A stretch of DNA of 64,000 nt from Fremontodendron californicum (Eukaryota > Streptophyta > Magnoliopsida > Malvales > Malvaceae), in contig JAULJL010000002.1 of assembly GCA_030761205.1 (NCBI GenBank), positions 19,571,010-19,635,009 on the forward strand. The letters run 5' to 3'. Of the stretch, positions 36,140 through 45,822 are shown one piece after another (the stretch's first letter is position 1; every line of letters starts with the position of its first letter). Below the pieces are notes generated by a model, which made no database searches, was not told where the DNA came from, and saw only the letters and a list, made by a program, of their open reading frames with translations. The position numbers and the translations under genes were made by a program.

Positions 36140-39100
36140 TGTAGACACCTAATTTTGTCCGGACCACTAAAACAGGTATGTTTTCTTCCTAAATTGATGT
36201 TTCAGAATGTAAAAAGACTTTTTTCATCCTGCAGGTGGTACTCCGAGACTTAGTTTAAGAGGGCGAGCATAAAAAGTCAAACTTAAAAAAACTCAACCCC
36301 GAAAAGTCAACCTCAAAAAGTCAACTACTGAAAAAGTCAACCCACTTTGAAAATCAAGATTTGAAGTTTAATTGAAAAATGGTGAAAGAATTTTGATAAT
36401 CCGAGGTCTACATCGAAAGATATAGAGTTCAGAAGTTGGGTTATGGAGATTCAGTAAAAAGGAAACCTAATCCGGGAAATTTTGGGAAAAGTGCTTAAAC
36501 GATCGAATTGTTCAAAATTGAAGGTTCCAAATGAAAGATAAGCACTAACTAATGGTAACAGAGAAGCCACTTGAAAGAAAAACTGAAAGAAAAGTCAATC
36601 CAGAAGAAAACCGAGAATTAGGGTTTTTGGTGGATTTCGGTGACATTGGGAAGAATTACAGAAATAGCCCGACTGGGTAGGAATAAAGTCCTTAATGGAT
36701 GAGGGGTGATTAAAAAAGGATATCCCAAGGCTCAGTTTGAAGAAAATCTGAAAATCAAACTTGTTTTGAGCAAAATCGGATTTCGGAGGCAAAAGGGCAA
36801 AATTGAAAAATTTGGGAAAAATAGCAAATAAACTCCAAAAATTCTGAAAAATTGTAAATATCATTCTTAAATCATTTGGAAGAGATTGGCGAAAGAAAAT
36901 CTTGATTCGGAGTTCGTTTGCAAAATGGCCAAATCCCGTGTCTCCTATGCAGAAATTCAAGAAGATAAATCCCAAAAAAATAGCAAATAAACTCCAAAAA
37001 TTTTGAAAATTTGTAAATATCATTTTTAAATTATTTGGAAGAGATTGGCGAAAGAAAATCTTAATTCGGAGTTCATTTGCAAAATAGCCAAATCCCCGGC
37101 CCCCTATGCAGTAATTCAAGCAAATAAATCCCTAAAAAATAGCAAATGAGTTCTAAAAATTATGAAAACTTCTAGATCACACTTTTAAATTATTTGGAAG
37201 ATATTGGTAAAGAAAAATCTTGATTTGGAGCTCGTTTAAAAAATGGTAAAATTTAGGGGCATAAAAGGGCAATTTTGGAAGAAAAAATCCAAATAAATAG
37301 CAAATGGACTCGAAAAATTTTGAAAACTTCCAAAATTCAATTTTTTATTATTTTTAAAGTATTGAAAAAAAATGAATTTGGAGCCCGTTTGCCAATTATT
37401 TACATTCAGGGGGCAAAAAGGTTATTTTACACAAGAAACAGAAAAGGGCTCTTCTTGCCTTTTAAAAAAATCAAACATGGGCTGGAAGAAGAGGGGCTGG
37501 CCGGCCAAGGCCCAAAGATGGATAGGAATTTTCTGATTTTTTAATCAAAAGGCCAACAATGAAGAGTTAGTTAGTGATTTTTATACCAAGCCTTTGCAAA
37601 TAAGCCATATGGACCAATGCATGAAGAGGGAGAGTGTCAACATAATGCTTAAGATTCTTGAACATATGTAATTGTGGATAGCTGATGGACTAATCTAAGG
37701 GTGATAATTTTATGTTTGAAACATCTTGGATCAATAGCCCTTGGATGAAAATTGGTTGATGGAAAAATGACAACATCTTAGCCTAGAGAGATGGGGGGTT
37801 TCGGCCACTACAAGGGGATTTTTTTTCTTTCATTTTCAGCCACTCTCACTCTCTATTCTCTCTTGCTTTTGGCTGATTTTTTCTCCATTGTTGAGAAGAA
37901 AAAATAAAATTTTAGAAAAAGAAAAGAAAGTTAGAAGAGAAAAGCTTGAAAGATAGCTTCTAGAGGTTGCTTTTAGCACCATACTCTTGCACTTTCTTTG
38001 ATTTTCCATTCTTGATTTGCTGTTTTGATTATTATTCTGGTGAGCTTCTTTTCATTTTTTTTTTTAAATAAGTGTTTTTAATGTTCTTCTTTAAGTTCCT
38101 TCTTGATCCTTTCTTATAAAAAGCTCTTGAAATGTTTTTTTTTCCTTTGAAAATAAGTTCTAAGGAGCTTCTACTTTGTTTTTTGAAAGAAATCAAGAAA
38201 ACAAGTTTTTCTCTATTTTTCATCATGATTGAATGAATCTCTTTTGTCAAATGATTTTGTGTTTGATCTTGTTTATGTGATTTGTTGTGGTAGGTTAGCT
38301 TACTTGTGGTAGATTAGCTTGATTGTTGTAGGTTAGCTTGATTGTGGTAGTTTAGCTATAGACCATGACATGTGTTTGTGAAAATGTCTAGCTATATTCA
38401 TGCATTTGCATTATGATTGCTTAGTTTAGCATGTTTCCTTTTTAGCCTTGTATTTAGTATGCCATGTGTTTGTGTTATTGCCATGCATTTCTTAGGTCTA
38501 GGTCTCATTTACATTGCCATGCATTTCATGCATTTTAGACCTAAGTTGCATTAAATGCCATGCAAGTTCATTTTAGGTCTACGCCATATTCTCTATGCCA
38601 TGCATTTTTCATGTCATTTATGTTTTAAATCATGAATTCAATTTGCTGTATGATCATGCATTTCATGTCATGCCACATCATTTATGACTTAGGTCAATCA
38701 ATGGTTCAAAGTCATGCTCACTTGAGCATACTTGTGGAAAATTAAAGAGTTGTCAAATTGATTATTCTACCTTTGTGATTTTTTTTTTTTTTTTACTTAG
38801 CCAAATTTTGTCTAACTTTTTAAAAGTGTTAGCTACTATTTGTAGGTCTTTAGGAGAGTCTCCAACATTTTTACTTTTATTTTTAAATGATTTTATCAAA
38901 GGCAAAAAAATGTGTTTTGGGAGAACAGTTTTTCACCCAGTACTCAAAATTTCTCAATTTTTCTAGGAAGTCATCTTTAATAAGAAAATTAAGCCAATGT
39001 TTTATCGTGTATTTTTACATGTTTTAAGTCTCCATTATTTTTATTTTTTTTTTGAATTTTTAAAAATAGGTTAAAAAATCGTGTTTTAAAACCGGATAGT

Positions 39101-40716
39101 AGAGGCAGATTTGAATTCAAAAGAAAAACAATTGTTAAATTTGGCTAAGGCATTTAGAGGGGATTCGTTAGAAACTTTAGCTACTATCTTAGGATAATTT
39201 CTAAGCCTTTTTAAACTCTAAAAATGATTTTATAAACCTCAGGTTAAGGGTGGTCAAGTCCGGGATTTTAAACTTAGGAAATTAGAGCCACTTTTAAAGG
39301 GTTTGGCTAGGGTTTCAATCTTCATTCGAGTTTCTTTCAAAATTGTTTTCAAACAAATCACAAAGTATTTTGATTTTAGAAAAATTAATTTGATATATTT
39401 TCCTAAGGTATCCGAATATCTTTTTAGATATATGGATTTCCTTAATTAAAGGAAAAAATACACTTTCATGCATTGCATTTTTCATATTCATGCATTTTAT
39501 ATAATATGTGATTTTTGCTATGATAATTTCTATGATGTTGTTATTATTTTTTATTTATATTTTTGATGTTATGTTGTTTATTATATGGTTTTGAATATTT
39601 AATGATATCCTATGCTTTTATTTAGTTATTTATTTTTGTCACATTATTTAGCATATACTATGTTCATGCATTATTATTTTTATTTTTATTTTCATGCATA
39701 TTATATGATAACATTATTTTATGTTTCATGTCATTTCATGTCATTTAGATTATATGCCATATCATTTATATTTGCCATGTCATTTAAATCATTTTATTTC
39801 ATTTAGAATAGATCATGTTACCTAGGTTATTTCATTTCATATAGAATATATCATGTTACCTAGGTTATTTCATTTCATTTAGAATATATCATGTCACTTA
39901 GGATATTTCATTTCATTTAGAATATGCTATGACATTTAAATTATATCATATCATTTAGGTTGCATTATATTATCTCGACTTTTCTTTGTCATTTTATTTA
40001 TGTCACACATATTCATATTTTTTAAAATGTTATGAAAAAGGTAATGATTTTCAATAAAATAAAGATATTCCCGAGTTAAAATAATTCATGAGTTCTTTGC
40101 CGGGTTTGCTAGGGAGGATATCATCAATTATCATTAATAACGGAATATCTTCTTTAAAACGAGAATGGTTCGGAAATTTTTTCAAAATAATAAAAATTTC
40201 TATATTTTGCCATGCTTGTTGGAAAATATAAGAAAATTTTGATTTAATAAATTTCGGATCATTTTCAATAAAAAAATGGAATTATTTTTCTTTAAATTGG
40301 GAATTAACTTGAAATACTAAATTAAAAATTGATTTTTTATTGAGACTTGAGATAACACACGATTAATAAGGTATCGTTTTATACGGGCGTTGTGGGGGTG
40401 CTAATCCTTCCCCACACGCAATCGAGTCCCGAACCCGCTTCTTTGATTTCTCTGGTTTAAAACGCAGACTTGAAATTGGTTTTTAAAAAATATTTTAATT
40501 AATTTTAAAATGTTTTATAAAATCGCTTTTAATAGGTGGCCGATCACATCTACCCAAAAAAAGATTGGTGGCGACTCCATGTCTTTTTCAAGGTTATTTT
40601 CAAAACCTTCGTTTTTCTAGAGGAATTAAGTCGACTTTTTCTCGATTTTTTTTAATGTCACGCTTAACGAATAATAAAGTCTTGCGATGAGACTTGTTAT
40701 TTTTTAGGTTGCGACA
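36140..40716 (+). mobile_element. Tat/Ogre LTR copy L4, inverted orientation
   Basis: Begins TGTAGACACC and ends GGTTGCGACA on the plus strand, the reverse of all other copies; 4577 bp. It interrupts the gag of element B. I find no clear target duplication and no clear primer site: the sequence after it (AGGAGATATGGCGCC) differs from the tRNA-Arg type beside L6. It may be a remnant of an inserted element or an inversion product. It contains the 155-bp U3 repeats (about 36830-37270), a W-box cluster and AT-rich repeats (about 39720-39960). Confidence 0.85.
36275..36340 (+). promoter_or_regulatory. W-box cluster in U3 of L4
   Basis: AGTCAA (complement of TTGACT) at 36275, 36305, 36319 and 36335, with a decayed member near 36290. 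Confidence 0.45.
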
Positions 40717-41298
40717 AGGAGATATGGCGCCAAGAGGAAGCAACCAAGGAGATTACCAACAAAGCTTTCGAAGACTATATATGGTATCCCCTAGGAATTT
40801 GACCAACTAGTTTCCTAATGGCTCAAGGAAACTAGATTAGAATAAAGTTCATAATCATCCAAGTAGATTGCATGTGATAGATTTATTTTAAATTATGTAT
40901 ATGCGATGTATGTAATTGAATGAATGCTATGCATGTCAATCAAGTATTAAATCAATGAGACCTATATAAAAGTTAAATGAAATCCCTCATTAAATTATAT
41001 TGAGTCCATGTTATGCATGATAAGTTGCCTTCCACCATCATAACAAGATAACCAGAGTTCTTCCATTCGGAGGCTTATTGAGTCACTCAGAGTCAAACTT
41101 ATGTACGAACATGTTTGAGTTATTGAAGGTGGGTCTTACTCAACTAAGTGTTATGTAATTCGGATGTGTAAAACTTGATCACATGACATTTACATGCATA
41201 GTTAAGCGAAATGCATATGATGTATTTAGGCAAAGAGTTGTCACCTAACTGGATCTAGGAGTTGCATAGAGAGGTAATTGGTAAACTAAGTTACCTAC
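40717..41298. other. Block between L4 and gag of element B
   Basis: Non-coding. The part 40889-41118 is repeated at 63773-64000, where it directly abuts L6. Origin unknown; it could be leader sequence of the element that brought L4. Confidence 0.5.
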
Positions 41299-42144
41299 TC
41301 AATTAGTTTCAACATAGCTTGTTGAGGCACTCAAGGTTATGCTGGAATGAAAGGGATCAGTTGTCCCATCATATATCTCGAAGCTGGGAACCTCGAATTC
41401 TGGTGGAATGACTACATCAGGGACCAAGCAAAGTTCTTTCGGATCTACGCTCCCAAATTCATCTGTGCTTTCTACTACCTTAAGCCTTCCATTTGACAGC
41501 TGATACCTCACTATATCTTGTGGTTGTATGCCTTGAAAATTCTTCCCTTTAATTGTTGTTACCTCACACGAGCAAGAGAGGCAATTCCTCGAATTGTTTC
41601 CCAAAACTTTTTATTTTCCTTTTGCAGTAGAACTCTCAACCTGTTCTTTTTCTTTGACAATTAGCTCTATTAACTTAATCGTTTTCTCTTGGATCCCTTT
41701 CCGAACTCCTATCACTCCTTCCTCTATCTCTTGCTGAACCTATTCTATTCTCTCCATTCTAACCAAATTCTTAGCCTCCATGACTCTTTCTTTCTCAGCA
41801 GAGTCCTCCCCATGCCCTTTTTCTTTGACAATGAAAGGTATTAGCACTATCAACTTAATTGTTTGCTCTTGAATCCCTTTCTGAACTCTAATCCCTTCTT
41901 CCTCAATCTCTTGTTGAACCTGTTCTATTCTAGCCAAGTTCTTAACCTTCATGGCTCTTTCTTCCTCAGTAGAGTCCTCAACATGCCCCTTGCCTTTGAC
42001 AGTGACAGACATCAATTTTATCATTTTAGCTATTTGTTCTTGGTAGTCTTTCTGATTTCTCTTCAGCCTTTCTTGTATTTCCTGCAGAGCCTGTCTCATT
42101 CTTTCCATTTTGTCTGAATTTTTGCCTTCCATGAATCCTGGCAA
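41299..42144 (-). pseudogene. Gag N-terminal part, element B
   Basis: 42144-41740 encodes a highly charged coiled-coil (ERMRQALQEIQERL, QEQIAKMIKLMSVTVKGKG) that is tandemly repeated about every 180-190 bp, roughly three times down to about 41640. It ends at TAG (41740-41742) where the neighbouring repeat unit has CAG. 41604-41299 carries LCLVPDVVIPPEFEVPSFEIYDG, the start of the core gag domain, and loses similarity after TTDPFHSSITL where the inserted block begins. Confidence 0.75.
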
Positions 42145-42432
42145 TGTTGAACAGATTCTCAGTGACTCATATACCTCTGATTTGAAAAAAATCTCTTTGA
42201 AAGCTCTTAAAGCTAAACCAATTTCTATTTCATCCCATTAACGTATTTCGTGATGAATGAGCCATGGATGTTATGAATGTAACATGATGCCAATATAATG
42301 CATGCAAGACAATGTACAGACATATACAATGATTGACCATGCATATTTCAGATGTATTTCCCAATGAATGATCATATACACTATGAATGAAACACGATGT
42401 CAATTATGATGAATGCAACAATGAATGATTGA
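42145..42432 (-). other. Leader of element B
   Basis: Non-coding; matches the gag-proximal leader of element C (about 9655-10015). It joins L5 directly, without a recognisable primer site. Confidence 0.55.
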
Positions 42433-44049
42433 TGTCGCAACCTAAAGAAAATAAAGTATAACATAACAAGTCTCATCGCGAGACTTCATTATTCGTTTTC
42501 CTTAGGCGTGACATTAAAAAACGAGGAAAAGTCGACTTAATTCCTCTAGAAAAACGAAGCTGTCGATACGTGATCCCGGATCGCGGGGGACCAGTTCGAT
42601 TGACAGGCAAAACAGAAACAGAGGAAAAGACGACTTAATTTCTCTTGAAATAAAATAAATGGTCGAGGGTATGAAAAAGGCCTCGTAAAAAGACATGGAG
42701 TCGCCACCAATCTTTTTTAGCTAGGTGCGATTGGCCACCTATTAAAATCGGTTTTATAAAACATTTTAAAATTAACTAAAACATTTTTAAAACCAATTTT
42801 AAGTCTGCGTTATAAACCAAAGAAATCAAAGAAGCGGGTTCGGGAGTCGGTTACGTGCGGGGAAGGATTAGTACCCCCACAACGCCCGTATAAATCGGTA
42901 CCTTATTAATCGTGTGTTATCTCAAGTCTCGGTAAAAAAAGTTGGTTTTTAATTTGGTATTTCAAGTTAATTCCCAATTTTAAGAAAAATAATTCCATTT
43001 TTAATTGAAAATGATCCGGAATTTATTAATTCAAAATTTTCCTACATTCCCTGACAAAATCGGCAAAATATAGAAATTTTTATTTATTTGGAAAACTTTC
43101 CGAATCATTCTCGTTTTTTGAAAGAAAAATATTCCTTTATTAATGATAATTGATGATATTCCCTCTAGCAAACCCGGTAGAGAACTCATGAATTATTTTA
43201 ACTCGGGAATATCTTTATTTTTTTATTCAAAATCATTATCTTTTTCAAAACATTTAAAATTATGAACATGAACATGTATGACATAAATAAAATGACATGG
43301 CAAATCTAGATAATGTAATGCAACCTAAATGATATGACATAATTCAAATGACATAGTATATTCTAGGTAAAATAAAAAAAATCATAATTATGGCATATTT
43401 TAAATGATATGGCATATTTTAAATGACATGGCATGTTATAAATAGAATAACCTAAATGACATGGAATATGATCTAAATGACAAAAATGACATGGAATTAA
43501 AATAATGCTAACATATAATATGCATGAAAATGAAAATAAAAATAATAATAATAATAATGCATGAACATAGTATATACTAAACAATATGACAAAAATAACT
43601 AAATAAAAAACATAAGATATCATGAAACATTCAAAATCATATGGCAAACAAACATTCAAAATCATAAAATGTGAATTAAAATAATAATAATATCATGGAA
43701 AATATCATAGCAAAAATCACACATTTAAATAAAATGCATGAACATGGAAAATGCAATGCATGAAAATGTATTTTTTCCTTTAATTAAAGAAATCCGTATA
43801 TCTAAAAAGATATCCGGCTACCTTAGGAAAATATTTCAAATTAGTTTTTCTAAAAAAAACAAAACTTTGTGGTTGTTTGAAAATAATTTGGAGGAAAACT
43901 TGAATAAAAATTAAAACCCTTACCAAAGCCTTTTAAAATGGCTCTAATTTCCTAAGTTTAAAATCCCGGACTTAACTACCCTTAACCCGAGATTTATAAA
44001 ATCATTTTTAGAGTTTAAAATGTCTTAGAAACTACCCTAAGACAGTAGC
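42433..44049 (-). mobile_element. Tat/Ogre LTR copy L5, left part
   Basis: Starts TGTCGCAACC. Contains AT-rich ATGACATGGCATATTTTAAATG repeats (about 43260-43530). Ends at the GTAGC target duplication where the Athila-type element is inserted. Apparently the 5' LTR of element B. Confidence 0.85.
44045..44049. repeat. Target-site duplication GTAGC, left
   Basis: GTAGC precedes the 5' LTR and recurs at 53097-53101; undisturbed GTAGC is present once at 13071-13075 in L2 and 60387-60391 in L6. Confidence 0.95.
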
Positions 44050-44695
44050 TGATAACTCGTATAATTATATAGTTTTTAGTTATGTTTTATTATTGTTTTG
44101 TGTCAAATACGAGTTATTATTGTTTAGTCTAATTGTGTTTATGATCTTTTATATTTTTATGTAATTTGGTGTTTTTCACAAGTTTCTTTGAGTGATTTCA
44201 GATTACTAGATTTAAAGGCAAATCCAGTTCAGTTCCAGTTCCGACACCGTTTGCCATATCAGCTATATCTCGAGTTTCACTGAAGCAATAAGGCTGAAAT
44301 TTGTAGCCGTGCAAAGCTAAGAGGCATATCTATCTTTTTTATGTTTTACACTTCTTGAAACGGAGTCGTTTTCCCTAGCGAAATCGACCATCAAGTTGGC
44401 TGATGTGCAATGACGTCTGTGCTGACCTGTTTTCGTATTTTGCCCATATCTTCTTATCCACATCAGCAAATGATCTGATTCCAACGACTATGGATCCGTA
44501 ACTGATAGGGGTATATTTTTATAGAAGACCATTTTATCAGATCGAGCCTCCAACATTGACAAAATCGACCATCAAGCTGGCTGATCAGAATTGTCATACA
44601 ATATGACGAAAATTGTTAGAAAATGCACCCACCTATTATACCTACCTTTGAAATTTGTAAAGCTTGTCTCTTGTCATTTAGCCCTCCAAAATGTG

Positions 44696-44704
44696 TATAA
44701 ATAG
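44696..44704 (+). promoter_or_regulatory. TATA box of the 5' LTR
   Basis: TATAAATAG in the context GTGTATAAATAGAGG; transcription should start about 30 bp further on. It would drive the whole element including the LOG gene. Confidence 0.75.
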
Positions 44705-44760
44705 AGGACCTTGGATGAGTATTGATATACATTATACATTGGTAGGATATTAGCCATAGT

Positions 44761-44766
44761 AATAAA
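44761..44766 (+). terminator. Polyadenylation-type signal in LTR R region
   Basis: AATAAA about 60 bp after the TATA box; the copy in the 3' LTR (52321-52326) is the one that would be used for 3' end formation. Confidence 0.5.
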
Positions 44767-45542
44767 ATTCTCTAAGTTTTCTTTTTCTTTCCTTTCTCTA
44801 GTTTTCTTTTTCTTTATTTACTTATGCTTCTTACATTTATTTTCATTTTATTCATATCTAGTATGTGTTGCTAATCATATTGTTGAGGTGATGAGGTGAA
44901 GCTCTTGGTAAATGCTAAGGTTAGTCTCTTAAACATGAGCTAAAATTTATAAACACTAGTATAGATAATATTTTCTTTTGGTTTAAAATCATACTTGCAA
45001 AGTAGGGATCTTGATTCATTATTGACAATGAAAATGGCACAGTAAATGCTTGGTTTCATAACCTTGATTTGTTGTAGACATATACCTTGGCATAAGGAAT
45101 GCTTGGACTCTTTTTGTGAGTTTTGAGGACACCAAATGAACATAATATCATATGCTATGGACGTTGGACAATTTGGACTGAATTGCTAAACCTTCCGATT
45201 GGAACCTCCCTTATGTGTGGATTTCAATTGTGTAATAAAACAAGATTAATCTTAGCATAACACCAAGAGTGGATTCTCTAACCTCAACATCTTTTCTTAT
45301 TGTTGTTTATATCTTGTTTAATTTCTTTTATATTTTGTTTCTTTTGTTCTCTAATATCTTGTTTATCTTATTTTGTTGTTGATTCCCTAATATCTTGTTT
45401 ACTTTCTTTTTCTTATATATTTATAAACTTATACTTACTAATACGCTTCCTTGTGGTTCGACCTCGGACACCCGAGAATTTATTACTTGAACATAACCTG
45501 CACTTGGGTTTACGACTCTTACTTGAGTCTCCATCAAGTTTT

Positions 45543-45560
45543 TGGCGCCGTTGCCGGGGA
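45543..45560 (+). other. Primer-binding site, tRNA-Asp type
   Basis: TGGCGCCGTTGCCGGGGA, 6 bp after the LTR, is the 18-base tRNA-Asp complement typical of Athila-group elements. Confidence 0.85.
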
Positions 45561-45588
45561 GGCAATACTAAGTATATAAGTTTATAAG

Positions 45589-45652
45589 TATATTTATTTT
45601 TATTGGCTGGTTATACCGCCTATATTTATTTTTATTGGCTGGTTATACCGCC
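45589..45652 (+). repeat. Two exact 32-bp direct repeats in the leader
   Basis: The 32-bp unit ending TTGGCTGGTTATACCGCC is present at 45589-45620 and 45621-45652 without a difference. Confidence 0.9.
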
Positions 45653-45822
45653 TAATCTGTATATTAACTTTGTTTTATGCTTGTTTGGCGACGTGATTTT
45701 AGATCTCGTCGTTTAGTTAGATTTTATTGTGAAACTTTTTCAGGTAATCTTTCTAATACAACTCCTAACATGGCTGACAATGAAATGTTCATGCTGAAGA
45801 TGAGAACAGACAAGTACGCACC

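Larger units (their letters stand above)
27990..42432 (-). mobile_element. Internal region of Tat/Ogre element B, interrupted by L4
   Basis: Reading leftwards from L5 (5' LTR): leader 42432-42145, gag N-terminus 42144-41299, an inserted block 41298-36140 that includes inverted LTR L4, gag C-terminus, protease, RT, RNase H domains, integrase, 3' arrays, then L3. The part 27990-35870 is a near copy of 17104-25048 in element A. Confidence 0.75.
44050..45536 (+). repeat. 5' LTR of the Athila-type LOG element
   Basis: 1487 bp. U3 with TATA box at 44696-44704, polyadenylation-type AATAAA at 44761-44766, then a long U5. The antisense 67-codon frame at 45143-44940 occurs in every LTR copy and has no recognised motif. 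Confidence 0.95.

Noticed and set aside
40717..40760. TGGCGCC after L4 as a primer-binding site
   Set aside because: Only seven bases fit a common tRNA end and the position is 10 bases or more from the LTR edge; the rest does not match tRNA-Arg or tRNA-Asp.
41278..41282. TTGGT matching the five bases before L4 (36135-36139) as a possible target duplication of an L4 insertion
   Set aside because: The supposed element end before it is not CA, and a five-base match is expected by chance over a few hundred positions.
44940..45143. 67-codon frame on the minus strand inside the Athila LTR, also at 52500-52703 and 3247-3447
   Set aside because: Identical because the LTRs are recent copies; antisense to the element, no motif, and no sign of selection can be read from three young copies.
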